From assembly GCA_964017185.1 (NCBI GenBank), contig OZ024876.1, forward strand, positions 35,193,278 to 35,257,277: DNA of 64,000 nt. Reading direction: 5' to 3'. Both the position numbers and the translations under genes were made by a program. Shown here one piece after another: positions 53,906 to 64,000 of the stretch (position 1 is its first letter; each line of letters begins with the position of its first letter). The DNA is from Rugalucina vietnamica. Its lineage: Eukaryota > Mollusca > Bivalvia > Lucinida > Lucinidae. Under the pieces are notes generated by a model. The model saw only the letters and a program-made list of their open reading frames with translations. It did not search any database and had not been told where the DNA came from.

Positions 53906-55492
53906 AATGGTCCTGTAAACGCTCACGAAACCTGAGATATATACCAAAAGACTTGTTTGACTAGAATGGTAATATAAATGTATATAACCCCAGGGCCGGG
54001 TCAGAGCAACCCCTGAAGTCAATTTCTTTTTCAAATCATAAAACCTCAGTCCATTTTCCAATTTACTGTAAGTTTTGCCCTTCAAATGACATTTTAACAA
54101 TTTTCCCCATTCAAATGCATGGGCGACCTAAGTTGACCTTGCCGTAAAATAGGTCAAGGTCATCCAAGGGTCACGATTTATATAAACTTTGTAGAGCTCT
54201 ATTGCCTGATGCTTCATGCCAAGTTTCAAAATCATAGGCTTTCTGGTTCTGGAGAAGAAGATTTTTGAAGGTTTTTTGCTATTTAAAGCCATGGCAGCCA
54301 TCTTGGTCTTGTCACCTTGACCATTTATAAAAATTTTCATTGCCCCTTCTTAACGATCCTCCACATCAAGTTTGGCTTTGATTGGCCAAGCGGTTTCAGA
54401 GTAGATGTTGTTTGTTTATTATGGTCATGTACATGTATAAAGCCCTGGGGCAGGGGCAGACAACCCCCTGGGGACAATTTTTTTCATAGACATAAATTTT
54501 CTGTCTATTTGCCCATAACCTGCAAGTTTTGCCTCTCAAATCATATTTAAACAATTTTCCCCATTCAAATGCATCGGCGACCTACGTTGACTTTGTCTTA
54601 AAATAGGTCAAGGTCATTCAAGGGTCATGATTTATACAAACTTTGTAGAGCTCTATTGACTGATGTTTCATGCCAAGTTTCAAAATCATAGGCCTTCTGG
54701 TTCTGGAGAAGAAGATTTTTGAAGGTTTTTGCTATTTATAGCTATGGCGGCCATCTTGGCCATGTGACCTTGACCATTTATACAAACTTTCATTGCCCCT
54801 TCCTATCAATGATCCATAAAATGTTGGCTTTGATTGGCCAAGTGGTTTCAGAGAAGATGTTTGAATATTATGGTCATATACATGTATATATTTGATTGGC
54901 CAAGCGGTTTCAGAGCAGATGTTGTTTGTTTATTATGGTCATGTACATGTATATAGCCCCGGGGCAGGGGCAGACAACCCCCTGGGGACAATTTTTTCAT
55001 AAACATAAATATTCTGTCCGTCTGCCCATTTCTGCAAGTTTTGCCTCTAAAATCATATTTTAACAATTTTTCCCATTCAAATACATGGGCGACCTACATT
55101 GACCTTGCCGTAAAATAGATCAAGGTCATCCTAGGGTCATGATTTATATAAACTTTGTAGAGCTCTAGTGCCTGATGCTTCATGCCAAGTTTCAAAATCA
55201 TAGGCCTTCCGGTTCTGGAGAAAAAGATTTTTATAGGTTTTTGCTATTTATAGCCATGGCGGTCATTTTGGTCATGTGACCTGGACCATTTATACAAACT
55301 TTCGTTCCCCCTTCCTAAGGATGCTCCACATGAAGTTTGGCTTTGACTGGCCAAGCAGTTTCAGAGGAGAAGATGTTTGAAAAGAGTGGACAAAAACGAC
55401 GACGAGAACGACGACTACGACGACAACGACGGACGACGGAGCATGGGTATACTATAAGCTCACCTCTGAGCCTTCGGCTCAGGTGAGCTAAA
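53895..55492 (-). repeat. Family B repeat, copy 3, with tandem internal units
   Basis: Ends at 55457-55492 with the AGCCTTCGGCTCAGGTGAGC hairpin (inverse of the 5001 start) and begins with AGAGGACCAATGGTCCTGTA. Three internal units of roughly 450-540 bp repeat CATGGGCGACCTAMRTTGAC, CCAAGTTTCAAAATCATAGG and GCGGCCATCTTGG. A GACGACGACTACGACGACAA simple repeat lies near the end (55395-55440). Intronic, between exons 2 and 3. Confidence 0.75.
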
Positions 55493-55571
55493 AAAAACAT
55501 AAGTTTTCATCTGATTTCAGTTGAAAAGATATCTGTGTATTGTATATGCAAAATTTCGTACTGTTCCTTAC

Positions 55572-55667
55572 CTTTTTCATTCTGTAACTGTCTGTGAAGG
55601 TCTTCAATGACCTCCCCTTGCTCACGGATCCGTACAGAGCCACGCCTTTCTGCTTCTTGTAACTGGT
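55572..55667 (-). CDS. Host coiled-coil gene, short exon 2
   Basis: 96 nt, 32 codons, acceptor ATTTAG, donor GTAAGG. Encodes DQLQEAERRGSVRIREQGEV then IEDLHRQLQNEK. The first base pair joins G from exon 1 to AC, giving Asp. Confidence 0.85.
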
Positions 55668-55699
55668 CTAAATATAATAACGTTTGAGTACATCATTAA

Positions 55700-55842
55700 C
55701 CCAGCAGGAACATGACGTCATAATGACGTCAAATCAACGTCGCATCGCATCGACGTTGATTTGACGTTGATTTGACATTATGACGTCATGACGTCCCATC
55801 GACGTTCATTTGACGTCATTCTGACGTCATGTGCCCGATGGG
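55700..55842. mobile_element. CRE-rich palindromic MITE
   Basis: Inverted ends CCCAGCAGGAACATGACGTC and its partner ending ATGTGCCCGATGGG. The sequence consists mostly of TGACGTCA and ATCAACGTC repeats: seven or more GACGTCA/TGACGTC sites in 143 bp. It starts 33 bp upstream of exon 2's acceptor. Confidence 0.8.
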
Positions 55843-57014
55843 AAGCCACAAACAACTGAACAAGTCGTGTATCTAACTTTCAGAAAAACAAACAATGATA
55901 AGCAAACATATCTGCGTCAAAGGAGATATACATTTAATTATCCCTATATGTCTGTCACATCTGTATTAAGTAGTTTACCATGCATAGACAAACAAAATGA
56001 CAGAGAAGCCGTCGATAAATAGTATAACTAGACTCTCTATATTCTGATGAGTCGCGTATTGATATACTGATAGACAAAAGAAAGTATACATCCTACGTCG
56101 TTCACGTTACCAACAGTAAACATTGTTATTATATTGCTGTGATATTTGAAAGCATTTGGCAGATAAACAACTCGCTGGTGGAAGTGAAAATGGCGCGAAA
56201 CTTTAACAACATCCATACAAGTAAAACTAAAACAGATCCTTTAAGTGCAGTAAATGTATAAACGGGAAAGGGGATGGGTTTGGCTACTTAAGCCTCTTCA
56301 GGATCCGTACAGATCGTAGACCACCTGAAGATTGATTTTTGACGTTTTAAAGGAAACTCATCACTTGATGTCGCAAACTTTTATTATTGATTTAGCATTA
56401 AAACTTGCAACAAGGAAGAATGAAATAAACCAGTGTATGAGATAAAAATTATTAATTGATAAAAAGATACATATAAGCATTAAATTGAATCATTTTTCAA
56501 TGATTTTCATTACATTTAATTATTGTCAATTGAATTTTATTGAATTTTATCCCAAATGTTCCCTAATTATGTTTTTAGATATTTCATAAGATCATTTTTA
56601 GGAAAATGTTGACTGAGTTCGGTCCACTACACAGTTTTATTATTGTGTGAACATTCAAAATTGTGATTTGTTGTGAGTGTCAACAGAGAAATAAAATACA
56701 GATTTCCAGCATCTGGAGCACGTGCAAATTATACAATATTATCATGTAGCCATATAGGGTTGTTCAAGCAGTCCAGCATCATCACCGCATTGTGTTATTG
56801 GTAAATACATGATTGCAAAATCTAAAGCCGATATGGTGAAACTTAAGAAATATGAAAAAAATATACTTTCTTTTGCCTCTGAGTATAATTATGTGTATGT
56901 TCTTTTGAAAAAGTGCGTCATTACCGACGACCTTAGTCATACATTGCAAGCATGTGTCCGTCAATCCGATTTGTGCATGGCTCGTCAAAGATTTTAAAGT
57001 GTATTTTGACATAC
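55843..57014. other. Intron 1 of the host gene, no gene seen
   Basis: AT-rich. 56215-56350 has a weak family D-like segment (TTTAAGTGCAGTAAATG). No exon with consensus borders was found. Confidence 0.5.
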
Positions 57015-60000
57015 CTATGGTTTCCCGATCTTTCAACATCTGTGAAGACTGGCGAAGTTTTTCATCTACAAGTGCTGCGTTTTCCTCTTTCAAATTTAGT
57101 CCAGTTTTCTTCAACTGTTCACACACACCATTAAGTCTTAGCAGTTCTGCTTCATTCTCCTTTAGTCTTTCTCCTCTTTCTTCTAAACTGTTCTGTAACG
57201 ATTTGATCCTCTCTGTTGCAGCAGTAAAACTTGTCTGATAGTTTGACACTTCCTGGTTGCTTTGGTTCATCATCTTTGTAACACGTGCCAGATTTTCTTT
57301 ACACTCGTTAAGGCTATATCGGAGTGTTTCGATTTCTGCTTTTAATGATATTTCAGTTTGTGACATTTCCTTTCTTTCCTTTTCCAATTCAGATTCTAAG
57401 GCTTCAACGCTTTTTGTCTTATCGTTTAGTTCCTGTCGCATGATTTCAACTTTTTGACGTTCTTCCCTGGCAGATTTTTGTTCGTTCATAATCGAATGAC
57501 ACTCATTCATCCAGTGTTCTTTCAATCCAACAACCTCAGCATAAGTTGGGTTATATGAATCAATGACTGACTCGAGATGAGAGTTTGTTTTTCTTATCTC
57601 TTCAATAGACATTTCAAGCTGGGCATTATTTTCCAATATTGATGTTTTCTCGTCTCTTTCAGACTGCAATATCTCCTCAAAGATATTTTGTTGCCTTTCC
57701 GCTTCTTCAAGTCTTGTACTCATTTCCCCATGCATTTTATTGTATTTTTGTTCTATATCTGCTTTTCCAACTATAGCTTCCTTCAATGCGCGTTCCAGAG
57801 CTAACCCTTTTGATTTAAGCGTTTTTACTTCGTCCATGCGTTCGCTTGCTTTCTGAATGAGTGTGGCATATTTTAGTTTTAATTTATCGTTGTGTGATTT
57901 CTTAAGCTTTAGCTCGTTCTCAGCTTCTTGCAATTTAGTTTTACTTGTTTCCATTTCCTTCTGTAGGTTTTCTAATTGTCTAGTTGAATTCGTTTCATCT
58001 GTTTGGTATTGCACCATTCTTTCACTCATGCTTTTAAACTTGATTTGTGCTTCAACCAGTTTAGCATCAGACACAGAAAGTCTTTGTTCCATATTTGCTA
58101 TCTTCATAGACAAATCATATAATACTTGGTTTTGTTCAGTCTGCAGATTGTGTATCTTGCTTTCAAAGATTTTACCCTCTTCTTGGAAACGTTTGTGTTG
58201 TGAAGTCGACAATATAGTTGCATTTTCTTCTCTCAGTTTATTGTTCATGTCTTCCAACTCGTGCAGCTGACGTTCGAGATGACGAATTTTCGATTTTCTG
58301 TTTTCTTCATTAATGTTATAGTTCTCGGTATTAACATTTAATTTACTAATCTGTCTCTGAAGTTCCTCAATTTCGACTCGTTTTGAATGTAGCTGATCTT
58401 GTAGCTTCTTGTTTTCGGCTTCCTGTAGACAGATCGTTTCAGTCTTACTTTTAAGCGACATTTCTAGCTCACTGACGCCGTTTTCTGTCGCCAGTGACCC
58501 CTCATTACCAAATGATTCTGCGTTTGAATATCGTATTTGATTTTCGAGGTCCTTCACTTTGTGACCAAGTTCCCAATTCTCAACTTCAAGTTCGTCGTTT
58601 CGCTCCTTTAACTCGTTGTATTCAGAAAGGAGCCGTTGATTTGTTTTAGCGACATTTTGATATTTCTCTTGCAATTCTGTGACAGTCAAAGCTGCTTGAT
58701 GAACATGTATGTTTTTATCATTCTGTTCCTGACTGCTATTGTTTGTGTCGGTTGTCAAGTCGTTTCTCACCTTAGTATCGTCTGCATTTTCCTGACTGTT
58801 TAGAGTGCTTTGACTTTGATTAGTCTCATTTGCATCTATATGTCTGTCAGTCTTTTCATGGTGTCTTAAGTCTGTCTTTTCCTTTGATTCTTCTACATGT
58901 TCTTGATAGACATATTTATGATTCATTTTACCCTCATTTTCTTCTCCCTGACTGTCATTAATTGTGCTGGTATATTCTTTTGCTTTCTCATTTGCCTGAC
59001 GGTTTACACCCTTTTGTGTTTGATAAGTCCCGTCTCCATGACTGATTTCGTTTGTATTCTGTTTTAACTCTGTCTTTTCGTTTTTCACTTCTGTACTATC
59101 TTGACTGCTGAAACTGTTTCGCATTTGGTGAGTGTCATCGTCATATACTAGACTGCTATAGCATGTATCTACTGCAAAGTCAGTCATCCTATCACCAGTA
59201 TTTTTGATATTTTCCAGACTGTTTAAACTGCTTTGATCGTAGGTTTGCGGTTTATGCACCCCATCTATATCGTCCTTGCTTTTGATTGTTCCATTATGTT
59301 CTTGTCTATTGACAAAATTTTGCAATGACTGTGTGCTTGCATTTTCTTCAGTGTCATTTATTGTATCGATTGCCAGGTAAGTCTTAACCTCTGAGTCTTT
59401 AACTTTTCCTGTATTATTGATTAGCATTTGGTGAGTAGCGTCTGTTTCTCCATGTCTGTCTGTTGTATCGATCATCTGTTCGGTCGTATCTTCTGATTCT
59501 TCTGCATTCATCCCATCGTTTGGACTGTTTAACCGTTGGTGAGTATCATCTGCATCTCCATATGTATATTTTCTTTCGATTGTCATATCTGTCTCGTCCT
59601 CTGTATCAGCTACAATATCATGGTTGCTTGGATTGCTTTGCCTTTTATTAGAATCTTCTGCTATTCCTTGATTACTATATATTGTATCGAGTGTCATTCC
59701 CGTCTTATCCTCTGATTCTTGTACAATTCCATTGTTGTCTTGTTTGGACTGCATTTGACATATCTCGACCTCATCTCCTTGACTATTAGTTGAGTCGATT
59801 GTCGCATCCTCTTCGTATATCTGGTTGTTTGATAAAAATTCTTCTTCCTTTTCTTGGTTGTTTGGTGATTCTTCATCGTTTTCCTGGTTGTTTAGTGATT
59901 CTTCTTCGTTTATCTGGTTGTTTGATAATTCTTCTTCCTTTTGCTGGTTGTTTCGACTGCTTGTCTTAATCTCTTGAAAATTCTCATCTGCATCTCTGTG

Positions 60001-62659
60001 ACTACCGTCATTTATATGGACTGCCAAGCTTGTCTTAATCTCTGATTCTTCTTCGTTTTCCTGGTTGTTTGGACTGCTTTCTTCTTCGTTTTCCCTGTTG
60101 TTTTGACTGCTTTCTTCTTTGCTTTTCTGTTTGTTTGGACTGCTTTCTTCTTCGGGTTCCTGGTTATTTGGATTGCTTTCTTCTTCGTTTTCCTGATTGT
60201 TTGGTGATTCTTCATAGTTTTCCTGGTTGTTTGGTGATTCTTCTTCATTTATCTGGTTGTTTGATAATTCTTCTTCTTTTTCCTGGTTGTTTGGACTGCT
60301 TGTTTTGATCTCTTGAAAAGTATCATCTGCATCTCTGTGACTACCGTCATTTATATGGACTCCCACGCTTGTCTTAATCTCTGATTCTTCTTCGTTTTCC
60401 TGGTTGTTTGGACTGCTTTCTTCTTCGGAATCCTGATTGTTTGGATTGCTTTCTTCTTCGTTCTCCTGGTTGTTTGGTGATTCTTCATCGTTTTCCTTGT
60501 TGTTTGGTGATTCTTCTTCGTTTATCTGGTTGTTTGATAATTCTTCTTCTTTTTCCTGGTTGTTTCGACTGCTTGTCTTATTTTCTTGAAAAGTCTCATC
60601 TGCATCTCTTTGACTGCCGTCATTTATATGGACTGCCACGCTTGTCTTAATCTCTGATTCTTCTTCGTTTTCCTGGTTGTTTGGAATGCTTTCTTCTTCG
60701 TTTTCCCTGTTGTTTTGACTGCTTTCTTCTTTGCTTTTCTGTTTGTTTGGACTGCTTTCTTCTTCGTTTTCCTGTTTGTTTGGACTGCTTTCTTCTTCGT
60801 TTTCCTGATTGTTTGGTGATTCTTCATCGTTTTCCTGGTTGTTTGGTGATTCTTCTTCATTTATCTGGTTGTTTGATAATTCTTCTTCTTTTTCCTGGTT
60901 GTTTGGACTGCTTGTTTTGATCTCTTGAAAAGTCTCATCTGCATCTCTGTGACTACCGTCATTTATATGGACTGCCACGCTTGTCTCAATCTCTGATTCT
61001 TCTTCGTTTTCCTGCTTGTTTGGACTGCTTTCTTCTTCGTTTTCCTTGTGGTTTCGACTGCTTTCTTCTTTGCTTTTCTGATTGATTGGACTGCTTTCTT
61101 CTTCGGAATTCTGATTGTTTTGATTGCTTTCTTCTTCGTTCTCCTGGTTGTTTGGTGATTCTTCATCGTTTTCCTGGTTGTTTGGTGATTCTTCTTCGTT
61201 TATCTGGTTGTTTGATAATTCTTCTTCTTTTTCCTGGTTGTTTCGACTGATTGTCTTATTCTCTTGAAAAGTCTCATCTGCATCTCTTTGACTGCCGTCA
61301 TTTATATGGACTGCCACGCTTGTCTTAATCTCTGATTCTTCTTCGTTTTCCTGGTTGTTTGGAATGCTTTCTTCTTCGTTTTCCTTGTTGTTTTGACTGC
61401 TTTCTTCTTTGCTTTCCTGATTGTTTGGACTGCTTTCTTCTTCGTTTTCCTGGTGGTTTGAATTGCTTTCTTCTTCGTTTTTCTGGTTGTTTGGTGATTT
61501 TTCATCGTTTTCCTGGTTGTTTGGTGATTCGTCTTCGTTCATCTGGTTGTTTGATAAAAATTCTTCTTCGTTTTCCTGGTTGTTTTGACTTCTTTCTTCT
61601 TCGTTTTCCTGGTTGTTTGGTGATTCTTCATCGTTTTCCTGGTTGTTTAGTGATTCTTTTTCATTTTCCTGGTTGCTTGGTGTTTTTTCTTCGTTTTCCT
61701 GGTTGTTTGGTGTTTCTTCGTCGTTTTCCGGGTTGTTTGGTAATTCTTTTTCCCTTTCCTGGTTGTTTAGTGATTCTTCTTCGTTTTCCTGGTTGCTTGG
61801 TGTTTCTTCTTCGTTTTCCTGGTTGCTTTGTGTTTCTTCTTCGTTTTCCTGGTTGTTTGGTGTTTCTTCGTCGTTTTCCGGGTTGTTTGGTGATTCTTCT
61901 TCCCTTTTCTGGTTGTTTGGTGATTCTTCTTCGTTCATCTGGTTGCTTAATAAAAATTCTTCTTCCTTTTCTTGGTTGTTTTGACTTCTTTCTTCTTCGT
62001 TTTCCTGGTTGTTTGGCGATTCTTCATCGTTTTCCTGGTTGTTTAGTGATTCTTCTTCCTTTTCCTGGTTGCTTGGTGTTTCTTCTTCGTTTTCCTGGTT
62101 GTTTGGTGTTTCTTCGTCGTTTTCCGGGTTGTTTGGTAATTCTTCTTCCCTTTCCTGGTTGTTTGATAATTCTTCTTCCTTTTCATGGTTGTTTGGACTG
62201 CTTTCTTCTTCGTTTTCCTGGCTGTTTGGTGATTCTGCATCGTTTTTCTGGTTGTTTGGTGATTCTTCTTCGTTTTCCTGGTTGTTTGGTGTTTCTGCAT
62301 CGTTTTTCTGGTTGTTTTGTGATTCTTCTTCGTTTTTCTGGTTGTTTGGTAATTCTTCTTTCCTTTCCTGGTTGTTTGGTGATTCTTCTTCGTTTTCCTT
62401 GTTGTTTGGTGTTTCTTCTTCGTTTTCCTTGTTGTTTGGTGATTCTTCTTCCCTTTCCTGGTTGTTTGGTGATTCTTCTTCGTTTTCCTGCTTGCTTAGA
62501 CTGCTTTGCTTCATTGTCTCTTTTTCTTCATTATTGCTTGACATATTGTCATCTGCCTTATATTCATCATATACACTATTAAGTTCATGATTTGTGTTCG
62601 TATTATCCATACTGTCTATACTGTGCGTTGACTTCGTAAGGCGGCTCTTTGAAAACTTT
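57015..62659 (-). CDS. Host gene giant exon: Asn/Gln/Glu repeat domain plus coiled coil
   Basis: A 5645-nt exon, open throughout, about 1880 codons. The acceptor is TTTACTTTTCAG just above 62659 and the donor GTATGT just below 57015. Order (- strand): a short start with MDNTNTNHELN; about 890 residues of 10-12-residue acidic repeats such as NNQENEEESP (about 62490-59815); an acidic Asp/Thr spacer with loose repeats (about 59810-58700); then about 560 residues of heptad coiled coil (ELQEKYQNVAKTNQRLLSEY onward). In the repeat domain a 113-residue higher-order unit starting VAVHINDGS recurs at 61309, 60970, 60631, 60358 and 60019. No enzyme domain, signal peptide or membrane helix is visible. 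The hydrophobic residues predicted upstream of 62659 come from intron and MITE sequence. Function unknown; a cytoskeletal or scaffold-like coiled-coil protein is a guess. The upstream exon was not found; the exon starts in phase 2. Confidence 0.85.
59815..62490 (-). repeat. Coding minisatellite of the host exon
   Basis: 30-36-bp units encoding NNQENEEES-type decapeptides to dodecapeptides, organised in places into 339-bp (113-codon) higher-order units, one reduced to 273 bp (91 codons). Every unit keeps the frame. The strong strand asymmetry (CCTGGTTGTTTGGTGATTC on the + strand) makes long antisense frames. Confidence 0.9.
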
Positions 62660-62682
62660 CTGAAAAGTAAACATATACACAT

Positions 62683-62929
62683 GAGCAGCATCATGAGAAA
62701 ATCAGATTTTTGCCTATTCGAAAACAAAGGCGCAGATCAGCTTCGCAGTAACTGCGAAGGTAATCAGCGCCTTTGTTTTCGCTACACGGATAGTACAGTT
62801 TCTCTTCTTCGTAAATTCGAAATTTCAAGCTTCTAGCCTGCTTCCCGGCCTGCTTCTGAGACTGTACAGTTCGTTTTGTGTCAGTCCTGGTCGGAAACCC
62901 CGAAGACCGGTTTTGTTGCAACGCGGCTC
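62683..62929 (-). mobile_element. Family A MITE, copy 11
   Basis: GAGCAGCATCATGAGAAAAT to TTTTGTTGCAACGCGGCTC, flanked by ACAT on both sides, palindrome centred near 62745. Its near end lies only about 20 bp upstream of the giant exon's acceptor. Confidence 0.9.
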
Positions 62930-64000
62930 ACATACACATGTACATGGTAAAGCAATGGAGAGTCTGGCCGACTCTCCAGACTCTCCACTCCCCAGAAAGG
63001 TTTGCCCTAACTGACATTATCCCTACGTCGCAATTTGGCGAGACGGTATAAAATTAAAGTTATTTGTGCATATTTTAGTGGAAGGGTCGCGTTGTGGTTG
63101 GACATAGCTACTACAAATAATAATAATAATTAATAATAATAATAATTATTATTATTTGAGCAGTTCAAAATTGAAAAATTAAATAAACTTCCTTTTTGAA
63201 TTCCGAACGTGGTACTTTTTCATGCCTTGTTTATTCCAGAGCATCGAATGGATCACGAAAATAATGATTTTAAATAAAAATAATGAAAATAATGGTTTTA
63301 CATCTGGGGAACTCAAAGTATGGCCAAAATAACACCTAAGTTCTTTCTAATGTTGCAAACAATCTATATAAATTCACTGATGAACTGTTGACTTCTTTGT
63401 GAAGTAGTGAAGAGATTACACTATCAACTTGTCAACAAAGAAATAATCTTCCTGACAATTTTCATGTGGTGATTGATTTATAAAGCAAGTTAGATTGGTT
63501 TTACAATTGAAATCAGCAGATTTGGCCACCTTTTGTTGGTTCTCTTCAGGGTTGACCAGAGCAATTTGCAATTGATTTGGATTGTGGAAAAGTAGGAAAT
63601 TTAAGTATGGCCACCCTAAACAATTTCAAGATTAAGAAGTAATAAAAGAACTATTCAGTTACTTTGGCCATAATAAGTCTTCTTTTGGTGTAAACACGGG
63701 GGTGATTCAATTGATACCACCTGTGCTGTCGTCCGAGACGTTACTGCATATATTGCTGTCGTCCGAGTATTCCGGTTTCCGTCCAAGTACTACGGCTGTC
63801 GTTACCATCAGTGCCCCTGTTTCAGTGTCCACAGGGCCAAAATTTCGTCGCTATTCAGCGCAATTATCACGGAAAATTGTCAAGAAGGTATTTATCGTTA
63901 TTTCCAAAGTGTTTCCAACTTTCTTAACATATAGATAATTACAAGAACTTATTTTGAGTACAAAACATTGTTTTCTCGCGTGTTTTTCTTACTTTCAACA
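62930..64000. other. Upstream flank, no gene confirmed
   Basis: Contains a small palindrome (GGAGAGTCTGGCCGACTCTCC at 62957), an (AAT)n tract at 63115-63160 and a 63700-63890 stretch with a repeated GCTGTCGTCCGAG and a good + strand donor (AAG|GTATTT at 63890). That stretch could be a first exon of a divergent gene, but no ATG start or known domain supports it. Confidence 0.35.
63115..63160. repeat. (AAT)n/(ATT)n microsatellite
   Basis: AATAATAATAATTAATAATA then ATTATTATTATT, forming a short palindrome. Confidence 0.9.

Noticed and set aside
61359-62582. A 407-residue + strand open frame rich in FPGCLV and a second overlapping Ser/Phe frame
   Set aside because: It is the exact antisense of the acidic repeat in the host exon. 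The periodic codons make all three antisense frames long; there is no start context or domain.
62660-62727. N-terminal hydrophobic segment (signal or membrane anchor) of the giant protein
   Set aside because: It lies upstream of a good splice acceptor and partly in a MITE, and starts at a non-ATG codon, so it is intronic.
1-64000. CRISPR arrays, bacterial operons or riboswitches
   Set aside because: No regularly spaced repeat-spacer array and no prokaryotic gene organisation; the short tandem arrays have no spacers and belong to transposon ends or satellites.

Overview
This window looks like animal nuclear DNA from a repeat-rich, intron-rich genome, most likely a bivalve mollusc. That call is an inference. 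It rests on AT-rich sequence, short exons in long introns, abundant microsatellites, tRNA-derived SINEs, and dispersed families of the kind common in bivalves: repeats ending in AGCTCACCTGAGCC, repeats ending in TATGCCCCC, and many small palindromic elements. No bacterial or viral gene organisation is present.

Layout. (1) 0.2-17.4 kb is one APE-type LINE copy on the + strand, broken by two later insertions. One is an 11.1-kb foldback DNA element (1495-12617) flanked by a 9-bp duplication. The other is a 2.2-kb gag-only LTR element (13209-15375). The foldback itself holds a second, 7.8-kb long-armed inverted-repeat element (3083-10919) carrying degenerate tRNA-like sequences, SINEs and two copies of a bivalve-type repeat. 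(2) 18.0-25.0 kb is a gypsy-like LTR fossil with three insertions: a 2-kb terminal-inverted-repeat element full of TTACGTGAC motifs, a 5'-truncated LINE with a long open reverse-transcriptase frame, and a 237-bp MITE inside the 3' LTR. (3) 26.5-33.8 kb is an L1/Tx1-like LINE on the - strand with a 14-bp target duplication, inserted into a degenerate C-rich satellite and itself invaded twice. (4) 34-42.6 kb holds small palindromic elements, a 1-kb foldback built of GTCCGAA tandem units, and a second, internally deleted copy of the first LINE. (5) 42.6-62.7 kb is the one clear host gene, on the - strand. It has a very large exon (57015-62659) encoding an Asn/Gln/Glu-rich repeat domain plus a long coiled coil, followed by seven short coiled-coil exons that are all multiples of three with phase-1 borders. 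Its introns are crowded with MITEs, hairpins and LINE remnants.

A single palindromic MITE family (here family A, about 235 bp, 4-bp target duplications) occurs eleven times between 17 and 63 kb and is the most frequent signal. The first and last exons of the host gene were not found, so it may extend beyond the window. Apart from that gene, essentially everything recognised here is mobile DNA or repeat.
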